A DNA stretch of 64,000 nucleotides from NCBI GenBank assembly GCA_947503935.1, contig CANNFR010000014.1:16344-80343 (forward strand). The letters are read 5' to 3'. Of this stretch, positions 7,781 through 16,152 are shown in pieces; position 1 is the stretch's first letter; each line of letters begins with the position of its first letter. This stretch comes from an uncultured Paracoccaceae bacterium (lineage in GTDB: Bacteria; Pseudomonadota; Alphaproteobacteria; Rhodobacterales; Rhodobacteraceae). A program made the translations under genes and the position numbers. Under the pieces are notes generated by a model that saw only the letters and a list, made by a program, of their open reading frames with translations, had not been told where the DNA came from and did no database searches.

Positions 7781-8030
7781 GGATTGTCTCATGGGCCAAG
7801 GTGCCAAAATAACCAGCCGCCCGATAAAACGTGCCAATCGGCGGCATATGAACGCGGTCGGTCTTGATGTTGTAGTATCCGTAGCGTCCGTATTTGTCCG
7901 CCAGTTCAATGATATCGTCCGTCAGAAGCTGCTCGTCGGCGCGGCCCTGCGGAACTTTGCGCTGCGTGGATCGGTGCTGCCCAAGTGTGCGGCAGGCCCG
8001 GCGCTCCGACACGCCAAGCTCCTGCTGCAC
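7698..8030 (-). pseudogene. Chimeric frame: IS3 transposase N-terminus joined to an ArdC-like zincin fragment
   Basis: Residues 1-52 match the N-terminus of IS3-family OrfB (VSERRACRTLGQHRSTQRKV, ELADKYGRYGY; compare the intact copy at 16153). From about residue 53 the frame passes without interruption into DRVHMPPIGTFYRAAGYFGT and LAHETIH, the HExxH region of ArdC-like antirestriction/zincin proteins. Similarity is lost again after HETIH, within the inverted-repeat cluster. The transposase lacks its DDE core and the zincin lacks both ends, so neither part should work. It records an insertion or deletion joining two genes. Confidence 0.6.
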
Positions 8031-8062
8031 ATGGTTAATACATTTCCGGCGACGCGAAGGGC

Positions 8063-8341
8063 TCAGAAGTTTCCATTCGCGGCTTCAGTCAGAATGAGTT
8101 TGTCCAGCGTCAAGTCAGACACAGCGCGCCGCAGCCGCTGGTTCTCCTTCTCCAGCTCTTTCAACCGCGCAAGCTGAGACCGCTGCATCCCGCCATAAAG
8201 CTTGCGCCATCGGTAAAACGTCAGCTGCGTCACACCGACCTGGCGAACAGCCTCGGCAATCGTCGCGCCTTGTCCCTGTAGAACTTCAACCTGCCGAATC
8301 TTGGATACAATCTCTTCGGGCTTTTCTCGTTTTCCAGCCAT
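8063..8341 (-). CDS. IS3-family transposase OrfA
   Basis: A 92-aa protein with the helix-turn-helix of IS3-type OrfA (KPEEIVSKIRQVEVLQGQG, TFYRWRKLYGGM) followed by the leucine-zipper region ELEKENQRLRRAVSDLTLDK. It is closely related to the OrfA of the intact element at 15859. Its partner OrfB is truncated (7698-8030), so this copy cannot transpose unaided. The element's outer end lies near 8400. Confidence 0.85.
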   Translation of the reverse strand: MAGKREKPEEIVSKIRQVEVLQGQGATIAEAVRQVGVTQLTFYRWRKLYGGMQRSQLARLKELEKENQRLRRAVSDLTLDKLILTEAANGNF

Positions 8342-8922
8342 CGCTGATCCTCCAATAGACGGGACAATCTATTCCAGTTGGTGGACCACTTTCAGTGGGC
8401 TACTCCATCAGGGGAGCAGGTAAAACGAATCGAAGGTGAGCTGAGTCTGGACGGCCAGCCCCGCGCTGCTATTTTTCATAATGAGGACGGATGGCGTCAA
8501 GACAGCGTCAATTGCTTTCCTGTCGACGAACTGGATTTCAAACTCTTCGACCAGCTCGCCGTGGTCGTTTTTTTATGCTGCCGACCCTACTTTCATACGT
8601 TTCTGCGTCTTAGAAGTAGAACCCGCTCGCGGCTAAGTCATAGGGTTGCGCGTAGAACAAGGTTATGAAATATCTGCTCTTTTTGGGTTCTGAGTTGCTC
8701 ATACAACCTTGGCCTTCACCGAGAATGGCGGCAAGGATCAAGTGCGGGACCGACATCGCCCTCGCCGCGGTCGTCAATTACTAGCTATTAGGCCTGAAGA
8801 CACTACTGTTGGTTCTCGCGAAACAAACTGTATTTGTCTGCAAGCGTCCAGTTAAGAGACGGTTCATCTTAGGGTTGTTAGTAAGACAAGGCTGGAGTCT
8901 TGAGAGAAGCGGAGATGTTAGT
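8342..8922. other. Gene-free stretch at the left edge of the AT-rich cargo
   Basis: No convincing gene is seen. The first about 60 bases carry the outer end of the IS3 element. GGGGAGCAGGTAAA at 8411-8424 is the exact inverse of 19874-19887 at the far edge of the AT-rich cargo. The remainder, with lower GC and no recognisable coding, is probably decayed mobile DNA. Confidence 0.5.
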
Positions 8923-9147
8923 ATGGCGGTTTACGAGTCAGGCCTTGCAACTATATTGTTGAGCATTGCAGCCCATGCCGAAAGAGAGGGAATGCCAAAG
9001 CTGGGGCGCCTAGTACAAGAAGCGGCAGTTGTCGCTCTTCAGGAAGTACCGGGATGCCGGCGTACCACCCACCCGATACGCGCGCTCGCTGAGCCGCGAG
9101 GAGCGGAAATTCACCATCTGTTTGAGAAAGAGCACTTCGGCACCTGA
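8923..9147 (+). CDS. Small hypothetical protein, possibly truncated
   Basis: The frame begins at an ATG preceded by a GCGGAG-like ribosome site and encodes 74 residues. The first about 40 (YESGLATILLSIAAHAEREG, LGRLVQEAAVVALQE) form a plausible Ala/Leu-rich helical protein. The last part is basic and Pro-rich and runs into IS3-type remnant sequence, so the original 3' end may have been replaced. I do not recognise the family. Confidence 0.3.
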   Translation: MAVYESGLATILLSIAAHAEREGMPKLGRLVQEAAVVALQEVPGCRRTTHPIRALAEPRGAEIHHLFEKEHFGT

Positions 9148-9199
9148 CGCCTCTGGCCTGAGACCCGACTGCCCGCCAGTCTTTGGGAGAATTCTTTGG

Positions 9200-9650
9200 C
9201 TGGTATCTGACCTCACGCGGCCTTGGTTTCCAGTCTCGATTTCATTGCAAATTCGTGTGGTGTGAGATTGTCCAGGGATGAGTGGGGTCTGTGTCGGTTG
9301 TAGTCCTCCTTCCATGCAGTGATCTTCTCGCGAGCGGTCAGCGATGAGAACAGGGTTTCGTTCAAAAGCTCGTCCCGGAAGCTGCCGTTGAATTACTCGA
9401 CGAATGCGTTCTGCATCGGCTTTCCGGGCGCGATGTAGTGCCAGTCGATCCGGGTTTCCTGGCATCATCTGAGCACAATCATACTTGTCAGTTCCGTCCC
9501 GTTGTCGCTGACAATCGTTCTGGGCCTCCCGCGTCGGGCCATGATCGCCGTGAGCTCGCGGGTGACGCGGAGCCCCGAGAGCGAGGTATCTGCGACCACG
9601 GCCAGACATTCGCGGTTGAGGTCAACCACGATGGCCAGTAAACGCGCGGG
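9200..9650 (-). pseudogene. IS3-family OrfB fragment (integrase core)
   Basis: The minus-strand translation reads [16 protein letters not shown], then [32 protein letters not shown] and YNRHRPHSSL, the DDE core and C-terminus of IS3-type OrfB. In-frame stop codons interrupt it after the SDNGTE block and after NAFVE, and the N-terminal half is absent. It is a dead fragment, related to the copy at 12826-13449 rather than to the intact copy at 16153. Confidence 0.75.
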
Positions 9651-9746
9651 GAGGTCAGCCTTAGAGCAACCTGCTTTTCGCCTGTATCAGAGTTATTTTT
9701 AATCATATCCTTCGTCCTTCTTCTTGGTGGTGTGTTAGGCATAACT

Positions 9747-10706
9747 ATGAAAACTAACGTAAATGCTTGTGCTGAAGAATTCTTAAGACATCTGCGTGAG
9801 AGTCGCGCCGATAGCTTACAGTTGCTTCATAGATCCGTCATCAAACCTTCAAGGAAAGTCTATCGACTAGTTGTTGGACGATGCTGCTATACGCTCAAGC
9901 TGGACATGGCCCCGGACGGATGGGCGAGCTTAAGTAATGAGTATAACCGACTTTGCAATTTGAGCAGTCAAACTGCACATGTTGCGGGCTTTCGTGTGGC
10001 ACGTCCGATTTACAGCTCGGAAGCGCGGAATTTTTACGTGACTGAGTTCTATGAGGGGAAGCCTGTGCAGATGGCGATGAGAGATGCATCATCACTCAGC
10101 GAATGCTTGTCTATCTTGCGCGCTATTGGTCAATGGATGAGAGTCCTTCATTCAACCAGTGACACCGAGACACGGCCTCTATGGCCAGGCTGGGCCTTGG
10201 AACCGCTGCGCCTGCAAGTTCGTCCGAGATCCAAGTTTACGCAACTCTTCGTCCGCGAAGCCCTAGTACATAGGTGCATGCAAATTCTGGAGGACAAATG
10301 TACTCAGTTAAAGGGAAAGCCGACTGTCTTCGCAGTCCAGCATGGCGATCTTTCTGGGTCAAACCTTCTTTATGGCAAAGAAGGGGTATTGGGGCTTGAT
10401 TTCGGAGAGCCAATACTGCGTATATCTTCTGTTGAGTTTGGACACTTATTCCTGCATGCGCTTTATTCAAGAAGATTTTTAGCAGCAGAACCTACCATTC
10501 TACCAAAATCAGTTTTCGCCGCCTTTCAGGAGGGTTATGGTAGCGATATTGATAGAGAAGAAGCTGTCTTTTTCATGATTGCCTCCTTAACAAAAAAATA
10601 TGCTCTTGCTCGGTCTAGACGCATTCTACTATCATCCTTTCAAAGGCAAAGACATACTTTAATTGAGTGCCTATTGTCCAGAGTAGTAGAGAAAGAGCAG
10701 CTTTAG
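9747..10706 (+). CDS. APH/choline-kinase-fold phosphotransferase, substrate unknown
   Basis: A 319-aa cytoplasmic kinase-fold protein, AT-rich compared with the core genome. Visible motifs are YTLKLD (ATP-binding Lys, residue about 51), the catalytic loop HGDLSGSN (about 199-206) and the metal-binding LDFGE (about 217-221), which place it in the aminoglycoside/homoserine/choline kinase superfamily. The ATG at 9747 is preferred to a GTG five codons earlier. It is surrounded by IS fragments, with a sulfotransferase and an RTX hydrolase further on. It could act in glycan modification, but nothing here fixes the substrate. It is not close to known antibiotic-resistance enzymes as far as I can recognise. 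Confidence 0.7.
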   Translation: MKTNVNACAEEFLRHLRESRADSLQLLHRSVIKPSRKVYRLVVGRCCYTLKLDMAPDGWASLSNEYNRLCNLSSQTAHVAGFRVARPIYSSEARNFYVTEFYEGKPVQMAMRDASSLSECLSILRAIGQWMRVLHSTSDTETRPLWPGWALEPLRLQVRPRSKFTQLFVREALVHRCMQILEDKCTQLKGKPTVFAVQHGDLSGSNLLYGKEGVLGLDFGEPILRISSVEFGHLFLHALYSRRFLAAEPTILPKSVFAAFQEGYGSDIDREEAVFFMIASLTKKYALARSRRILLSSFQRQRHTLIECLLSRVVEKEQL

Positions 10707-10736
10707 TCTTAGAGCAAACCCTACTAGGGTCAGGAC

Positions 10737-11126
10737 TCATAACCAAGATATGACGGTTGCGGCGAGAGCGATTGCTGAGAGGAAGACCTTGGGGCATCGA
10801 TCATAGCGGGTTGAGACACGTCGCCAGGCTTTGAGCCTTCCGAACATGCGTTCAATGCGGTTGCGGCGTCTATAGCGGCGCTTGTCGTATCTGACGACCT
10901 TGTTGCGGGACTTGCGACCTGGGATGCAGGGTCGCGTTCCCCTGTCTGCCAAGGCTTCTCGGAGCCAATCAGCATCATACCCCCGATCAGCTAATAGCCA
11001 ATCAGCATCTGGTAGGCCGCTCAGCAAAGCCATGGCGCCGGTGTAATCGCTGATCTGACCGGCTGTGATGAAAAAGCGGATCGGGCGACCGCTGGTGTCC
11101 GTGACGGCATGTAGCTTTGTGTTCAT
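10737..11126 (-). CDS. IS5-family transposase, second frame
   Basis: The C-terminal 129 residues of the same transposase. They carry the second catalytic Asp in WLLADRGYDADWL and the Glu in YRRRNRIERMFGRLKAWR, so the DDE triad is complete when both frames are joined. It is probably expressed only as a frameshift fusion product with the first frame. No other intact copy is in the window, but a degenerate relative is split around 15803-17017. Confidence 0.85.
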   Translation of the reverse strand: MNTKLHAVTDTSGRPIRFFITAGQISDYTGAMALLSGLPDADWLLADRGYDADWLREALADRGTRPCIPGRKSRNKVVRYDKRRYRRRNRIERMFGRLKAWRRVSTRYDRCPKVFLSAIALAATVISWL

Positions 11127-11146
11127 GCCGCCCTTCGTCTGTCCGA

Positions 11147-11494
11147 TCAGGCGTCCTCGCCCCCCTTTTTCAACCGCAGGCTTGAGGCCGTGCGGTGCGC
11201 TTTGAGGTAGGTCGCATCAATTGAGATTGTCTTGTTGTCGGGTGCTTCTGCCGCCAATCCAGTCATGATCCGCGCAAATACACCCATATCGCTCCATCGC
11301 TTCCAGCGGTTGTGCAACGTCTTGGGTGGGCCATAGTCTGGGGGTGCATCACACCAGCGTAAGCCATTGCGATTGATGAAGATAATACCACTCAGTACAC
11401 GCCGATCATCAACGCGTTGTCGACCCCGACTCTTGGGAAAGAACGGCCGGAGCCGCACCATCTGCGCTTCTGTCAGCCAATAGAGATTACTCAT
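11147..11494 (-). CDS. IS5-family transposase, first frame
   Basis: The N-terminal part of a DDE transposase (LYWLTEAQMVRLRPFFPKSR, GIIFINRNGLRWCDAPPDYG) including the first catalytic Asp in ISIDATYLKAHRTA. Translation from the ATG at 11494 gives 115 residues and ends shortly after a run of A and G residues (AAAAAGGGGGG on the coding strand). That run is a plausible slippage site leading into the second frame. A start 11 codons further upstream is possible but lies near the IS end and adds no family similarity. Confidence 0.85.
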   Translation of the reverse strand: MSNLYWLTEAQMVRLRPFFPKSRGRQRVDDRRVLSGIIFINRNGLRWCDAPPDYGPPKTLHNRWKRWSDMGVFARIMTGLAAEAPDNKTISIDATYLKAHRTASSLRLKKGGEDA

Positions 11495-11705
11495 TTGTCC
11501 CCCAAACCATTGGGGTTCGTGAATCATGACAACAACTCAGCATCAAGCCGATTTATGGGTCCTGAACCTAGCCATGGTTGCCAAAACGTTTAAAACGAAC
11601 CCTGTACGGCAATCTCTTCCGTTTGAGAGCTTCACAGTCCGGGCTGACTTAGATGGGATCGTGTGATAAATACAGATCCAGGGCGGTTATTGGTGGTGGA
11701 TCGAT

Positions 11706-12140
11706 GTGATTACCCGAGGAATCTTAATTGACACTCCTCAAGGCAAAAGTCCCGTCGAGGAGCTCGCTGCAGGTGATCCAGTGCAGACGCTGGATTTCGG
11801 CTTACAGACCATCAAAGAGGTTCATCAGCGCTCGGCGTCAGGGCGCGGACCGCTCACGCCGGTGCGCATCGAGAAGGATGCGATTGGCAATACTCGTGAT
11901 TTGTTAGTATCCCCCCAGATGTCTCTCTTGGTATTTGATCGCAGTGTCGCAATAGGTTCCGAGTACGCGCCTTTTGTTTCCGCATATGCTCTTGTAAATG
12001 AAAAGGATGTCAATTTCGATCCGATCGACGAGATTGAATACTTTCTCTTAATCTTCGAACGAAGCGTCGTTGTCGCAATCAATGACGTTCCGGCATTTTT
12101 CCCAAATCCATTTGATTTTTTGGTCAAGGGCGATGGTTGA
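11706..12140 (+). CDS. Hint (hedgehog/intein-type) domain protein, probably N-terminally truncated
   Basis: A 144-aa frame opening with ITRGILIDTPQGKSPVEELA, then AGDPVQTLDFGLQTIKEV and DLLVSPQMSLLVFD. This is the Hint_2 domain common in Rhodobacteraceae, often attached to calcium-binding or secreted proteins. The usual start of the domain is Cys-x-x-x-Gly-Thr. Here the Cys position is lost and the frame begins at a weak GTG, so a larger protein may have been cut by the IS5 insertion 138 bp upstream. Self-cleavage would need that Cys, so activity is doubtful. Confidence 0.55.
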   Translation: MITRGILIDTPQGKSPVEELAAGDPVQTLDFGLQTIKEVHQRSASGRGPLTPVRIEKDAIGNTRDLLVSPQMSLLVFDRSVAIGSEYAPFVSAYALVNEKDVNFDPIDEIEYFLLIFERSVVVAINDVPAFFPNPFDFLVKGDG

Positions 12141-12260
12141 CAAAACTAGTTCCAGAAACTAAAGTTGCATTCGGGCTCCGGCGGCTCGCCGAAGCCCTAC
12201 ATATCTCATTGCTTGTTGCAGCTCGAAAATCACTGGATGATGGCATCAGTAACACGTCTG

Positions 12261-12653
12261 TCAAACCAGTCGAACCCTCTGTACTTGGCGTGCGCCGAAA
12301 TGCTGACCAACAAACTCGCAATCTTGGCGTTGGTATTCACTCTTATTTTCCTTCCCAAATGATTTTCTTGTCGTCTCCGCTATAGGTGAGTTTGACTCGA
12401 GTACCAACTTGGCAAGTTTGAGTGGAGTGGCGCCTTTTTGATTAGCCTTAGGTGAGTCACGTTGCTTGTGCGTGGGCAGTGTTCCGTAGAGCAACTCAGA
12501 GAGTACGTCCCGCATAGCCGCTGCGGTTGCAACGAACCCCATCTGCTCGGCTAAGAAAATGCTATCGCGGAGTTCGTCTTCCAAGGTTCTCGAGGCGCGG
12601 TCGGTTTCTGTCATTTGGAACATCCATGCCGTCCATTTTTCATTCAGTTTCAA
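12261..12653 (-). CDS. Hypothetical protein
   Basis: A 130-aa frame in AT-rich DNA. Residues about 15-55 are predicted helical (RTLEDELRDSIFLAEQMGFV, AAMRDVLSELL), the rest basic and polar. The codon pattern in the first half looks coding. The last third may read into unrelated DNA. No family recognised, and no transmembrane or signal segment. Confidence 0.35.
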   Translation of the reverse strand: MKLNEKWTAWMFQMTETDRASRTLEDELRDSIFLAEQMGFVATAAAMRDVLSELLYGTLPTHKQRDSPKANQKGATPLKLAKLVLESNSPIAETTRKSFGKENKSEYQRQDCEFVGQHFGARQVQRVRLV

Positions 12654-12825
12654 AATTCAGCCATCTTTCTTAAGGAACGGTAAACAGATCAGATCGATTT
12701 TTCGTGATCTCTTCGGTCGCACTTCTGGCGCATGAGATCGTCTATGTGAACCATTCCGGGTCTACCCGAGACTCCAACTCCTGAGTGGGATAGGGCATCA
12801 TGAGCAAGACTACGAACAAGTATCC

Positions 12826-13449
12826 CGCAAGCGGGCTTTGGGCACACGCAGGCCTATTCTTGTGTCGGATCGTGCCAATCAGCGCTGGTCTTTGGACTTC
12901 GTGTCTGACGCCTTCGCAGAAGGCCAGCGGTTCCGCGTGCTCTGCATGGTGGATGATTGCACCCGCGAAGTTTTGGCCTCCGTTGCGGATCGTTGACTGT
13001 CTTGCGCACGAATGACCCGCGAGCTGGATGATCTCATCCGACGGCGCGGCCAGCCTGACATGATCGTCTCAGACAATGGGACGGAAATGACATCTCACGC
13101 ATTTCTAAGAAGGTGCCAGGACACTGGCGTCGGCTGGCATTACATTGCACCGGGAAAGCCCATGCAAAACGCCTTCGTGGAAAGCTTCAATGGCCGCCTT
13201 CGCGACGAATGCCTCAACGAGCACATCTTCGGCAACCTCGTTGAGGCCCGGAAGATCATCGAAACTGGAGCATTGATTACAACACAGAACGACCACACAC
13301 ATCGCTTGGCGGACTGTCGCCGGCCGTCTCCGCCAATCTCAACCGTGCCCACCCCGCCTGCCTCGCTTGAGCTGCGCGAAGGTTCCGCTCAGCAGGCCTT
13401 GACCGGAACCCAATCAACAGAAAGAAACAGGAACGGAATCTACACTTGA
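12826..13449 (+). pseudogene. IS3-family OrfB fragment with frameshifts
   Basis: It starts inside the gene (RKRALGTRRPILVSDRANQR, WSLDFVSDAF with the first Asp). It hits a stop near 12985, continues in another frame with [20 protein letters not shown] and [20 protein letters not shown] (second Asp and Glu), and shifts again near 13265 before the family C-terminus [13 protein letters not shown]. The DDE residues survive but the N-terminus and reading frame do not. Confidence 0.8.
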
Positions 13450-13672
13450 ACGGCCCGTATTAGGGGGCCGGGTCAGTCGATTGTGGCGATCGCGCCGATT
13501 TCACCACCAAGATGATGAAGACCTTAGAGCGTGGGTCGCTCGATTTTTTTGCTGGTTTTCCGCGGGACTTGCGGCTAACACCGGGTAACGTGGACTCAAG
13601 GCAGTATGACAGTAGAAGAATGGGTCGCGGAGCCCAGGATGTACCTAAACTGGGCATTTTTTTGGAGGCAGC

Positions 13673-14020
13673 ATGGCTGTAGATGTTGAAGTTAAACGAG
13701 ATAAGGATGCGGGGACATTCGGAGTTGTTTTACATGGCGTCGAAAACTATATGCTCAATGACGAAGAGGGTGAGCTACTTACCGATGCAATGGTAATTAT
13801 AGAAGGTCTAGCCAGAACAGTCGATGCGCTCCAACAAAAACTCGATCTGGACGAAGAGCTACAACCCATAGACTTTGCGGTTCTACTTCGGGCCAAATAT
13901 AGGTTTCTGGAAGTCCGGAAAGCGCTTGACGAGGTGCAAGAGGTCCTAAATGGAACGAAGTCAGCTGCGGAGGCGGGTTTTCCAGAGTTTGGTCCTGGAG
14001 GAGAAGTCTATTTGGACTAA
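13673..14020 (+). CDS. Conserved-looking hypothetical protein
   Basis: A 115-aa acidic protein with a strong ribosome site (GGAGG, 7 bases before the ATG) and clean coding character, so probably expressed. The sequence is rich in Glu, Asp and Leu with a helical middle part (LARTVDALQQKLDLDEELQP and LEVRKALDEVQEVLNG). There is no signal peptide or membrane segment. I recognise no family. It sits isolated between IS3 fragments in the AT-rich cargo. Confidence 0.5.
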   Translation: MAVDVEVKRDKDAGTFGVVLHGVENYMLNDEEGELLTDAMVIIEGLARTVDALQQKLDLDEELQPIDFAVLLRAKYRFLEVRKALDEVQEVLNGTKSAAEAGFPEFGPGGEVYLD

Positions 14021-14197
14021 TATGAGACCTGAAGGGTGGCAGCGTCTCGGTAGTCGGAAAGTCTCTGTTTGACTGAAACCGCTTTTTGCTCCTCCTCACA
14101 ATATTTGGCTTCTTCTTTTCCAACCAATTATCTCTGACTGGGCAGGACTTTGTTGCACAAATCGGGGTTGGCCGTGCTTCCCCTTTCCCAGTCGCAC

Positions 14198-14401
14198 TCA
14201 TCCCGGTGATGGTCTCGCGCAAAGGGCCAAGCTCCAGGGCCTTCGTCGAATGACATTCTGAAGCATTTCCCGATCCAGCGTCCGATCCACCACAGTCTTC
14301 TTCAGCTGGGTGTTCTCGTCCTGGAGCGTCTTCAGTCTGCGCATCATGCGCTTCCGCCCCTCTCCCAGCCTGGAAAGCTTGGTAGAAAACTCCGATCTCA
14401 A
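14198..14401 (-). pseudogene. IS3-family OrfA fragment
   Basis: The minus-strand frame contains RLKTLQDENTQLKKTVVDRT and LDREMLQNVI, the leucine-zipper end of an IS3-type OrfA. The DNA-binding helix-turn-helix is missing and the end runs into unrelated sequence. It is a remnant only. Confidence 0.65.
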
Positions 14402-14564
14402 CCGACCCAGTCTTCATGGACCAGATCAATTACCATAGATGTTTGCGATGGCTTGACATGGATCCCAAGTGGGATGGTACTCTGCGCTTATAAGTTGTGA
14501 GTAACTCGACGCAGGGCATGTTGTATGGTCGCGGAAGATTCTCCGTAATTAGGAGGTACTTAAC

Positions 14565-15374
14565 TTGAAGATGCTGGAAGACCCTCATAATCCTGTTGGC
14601 CGCCTGTTTGCTTCAAGAAGCCTCCGGCTCCATTATCTTGTCATTCCAAAGTGTGGTTGTACCTTCGTCAAAAACTTAATTTGGCGGATTGATCATGGTT
14701 CGTATTATGATGATCAACGCAGGATTCATGATCTAGATCATCTCTTCGCGAGATCTAGTGATTTTGGGCTAACCGTTAAGGAGCTGCGTCGAGAACCTGC
14801 GGCATTCACTGTACTACGTAGCCCAGTAGACCGCTTCTTTTCGTTGTATATGGACAAGGTTATGGGGAGTGGGCACCAATCTTTTGTACCACTACGCCAT
14901 ATACTACAATCCAAGTACGGACTGAACCCTAGCGCTCAAGCACCTGATGAACACACCCGAAATTGCGAAATAATGATTGATTGGATAGGAAAAAATCTTT
15001 CTAAAGGCATCGATCTTGCGCCGGATTCTCATTGGATTCCACAAGTGGCGAGGATTAATATTATTCGAAAGCTTAACCTAAAATTACTGATGCTAAATAA
15101 GCTATCTTCACAAGTTTCACTACTCCTTAATGGTCTCGAATACAGAGACTTAGGTTTAATAAAGAATGTGAATCAGAATAAATCATCTAAGGAATTTATG
15201 AAGAGCGATATTCTTACTAAATGTTTGAGGTCGCGCATTAACGAGATATATGCTGGAGATAAGCTACTTCACGATGCAGTGCGATCGGCTTGGACAGAGC
15301 TGACTCCAAAAAGCATTGATGAAATCCCAAGATTTGAAAGCCTCAAGCCAACTCTTAGATTCGATCTTTCTTAA
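14565..15374 (+). CDS. Sulfotransferase family 2 protein (carbohydrate type)
   Basis: A 269-aa protein with the two PAPS-binding motifs of carbohydrate sulfotransferases: the 5'-phosphosulfate loop in LVIPKCGCTFVKN (residues about 25-37) and the 3'-phosphate motif in VLRSPVDRFFSLY (about 83-95). It would transfer sulfate from PAPS to a sugar. A strong AGGAGG (14551-14556) lies 8 bases before a TTG at 14565 but 14 before the ATG at 14571, favouring the TTG start. The gene is AT-rich, flanked by IS remnants and without a visible partner operon, so it appears acquired. The acceptor is unknown; an exported polysaccharide is most likely. Confidence 0.8.
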   Translation: MKMLEDPHNPVGRLFASRSLRLHYLVIPKCGCTFVKNLIWRIDHGSYYDDQRRIHDLDHLFARSSDFGLTVKELRREPAAFTVLRSPVDRFFSLYMDKVMGSGHQSFVPLRHILQSKYGLNPSAQAPDEHTRNCEIMIDWIGKNLSKGIDLAPDSHWIPQVARINIIRKLNLKLLMLNKLSSQVSLLLNGLEYRDLGLIKNVNQNKSSKEFMKSDILTKCLRSRINEIYAGDKLLHDAVRSAWTELTPKSIDEIPRFESLKPTLRFDLS

Positions 15375-15574
15375 GTATGACCTTGATCACCCAGCTTTGC
15401 AAGTCGGACCTATAGCGAAGCAATTCATAACCCGGTGATTGTAGATATCATAGTTTTTTGTCAACGGCGGCGTAACATCCTGCCATTGGGGCGGAGCAAA
15501 AGTCGGCCACTTGCTGGTGCGCCTTGGGGCGTGATGCCCTCATAGTTGTTGAACCGCATCGGGTTTGCCGGAGC

Positions 15575-15802
15575 AATGATTTGTTTTAGGGTCAGGAATC
15601 ATAACGGAAACATGACCACGGCAGCCAAAGCGAATGCGGGCAGGAGTATCTTCGGGCATCCGTCGTAAAGGGTCGCAACACGTCGCTAGTTCCTGAATCG
15701 GGGAAGCTGTTCTCGATCTTGCAACGTCTTCGATAGCGCGCCCACTGTACGGAAGTGGGATCTTGTGGCATTTCCTCAATGGAGGAAAGGGCTTGATCCT
15801 GT
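15575..15802 (-). pseudogene. Degenerate 3' part of an IS5-family transposase
   Basis: The sequence parallels the left part of the intact IS5-type element (compare 10727-10850): an AGGGTCAGGA terminus, then the transposase C-terminus on the minus strand, with many substitutions and stops. It ends where the IS3-family element begins at 15803. The other half of the same gene lies at 17018-17177. Confidence 0.6.
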
Positions 15803-15858
15803 TGATCCTCCCCCAGTGAATTGGTCCTCCGCTATGTTTAGGAAAGCGGAGGAAGCAC

Positions 15859-16137
15859 ATGGCAAAGAAGCGACCAAAGCCAGAAGAGATTGTCACGAAG
15901 TTACGGCAGGTTGAAGTTCTGACGGGGCAAGGCATGCCGCGTCTGGATGCGATCCAGCAGATCGGCGTGACTGAACAAACGTATTACCGCTGGAAGAAGA
16001 AATACGGTGGAATGGGCACGGACCAATTAAGGGAACTGAAGCGTCTGCAGAAAGAGAACGAGCGGCTGCGCAGAGCTGTTTCTGATCTGACCTTGGACAA
16101 GCTTATCTTGGCGGAAGCAGCAAAGGGAAACTTCTAA
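15859..16137 (+). CDS. IS3-family transposase OrfA
   Basis: A 92-aa protein with helix-turn-helix (KPEEIVTKLRQVEVLTGQG, QTYYRWKKKYGGM) and leucine zipper (LKRLQKENERLRRAVSDLTL). It binds the element ends and provides the N-terminus of the OrfAB fusion transposase. An AAAGCGGAGGAAGC ribosome site precedes the ATG. It is very similar to the OrfA at 8063-8341, so the two elements are related. Confidence 0.9.
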   Translation: MAKKRPKPEEIVTKLRQVEVLTGQGMPRLDAIQQIGVTEQTYYRWKKKYGGMGTDQLRELKRLQKENERLRRAVSDLTLDKLILAEAAKGNF

Positions 16138-16152
16138 GCCCCGCTCGTCGCC

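Larger units (their letters stand above)
10728..11567 (-). mobile_element. IS5-family (IS427-like) insertion sequence, apparently intact
   Basis: An 840-bp element. The ends are 15-bp imperfect inverted repeats (GGTCAGGACTCATAA on the left; GTTCAGGACCCATAA read inward on the right, 13/15). It is flanked on both sides by CTAG (10724-10727 and 11568-11571), a likely 4-bp target duplication. It encodes two overlapping-phase transposase frames joined by a probable programmed frameshift. Confidence 0.85.

Noticed and set aside
6982..8341. An active restriction or antirestriction system at the left end of the island
   Set aside because: The restriction gene is truncated, frameshifted and mutated in its nuclease motif, and the ArdC-like part is only a fragment fused to transposase.
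8378..8668. A 96-codon plus-strand frame after the IS3 OrfA
   Set aside because: It begins inside the IS end, has no ribosome site and its translation is compositionally random.
15375..15574. Possible gene between the sulfotransferase and IS5 remnant
   Set aside because: No frame with convincing coding character; probably residual transposon DNA.
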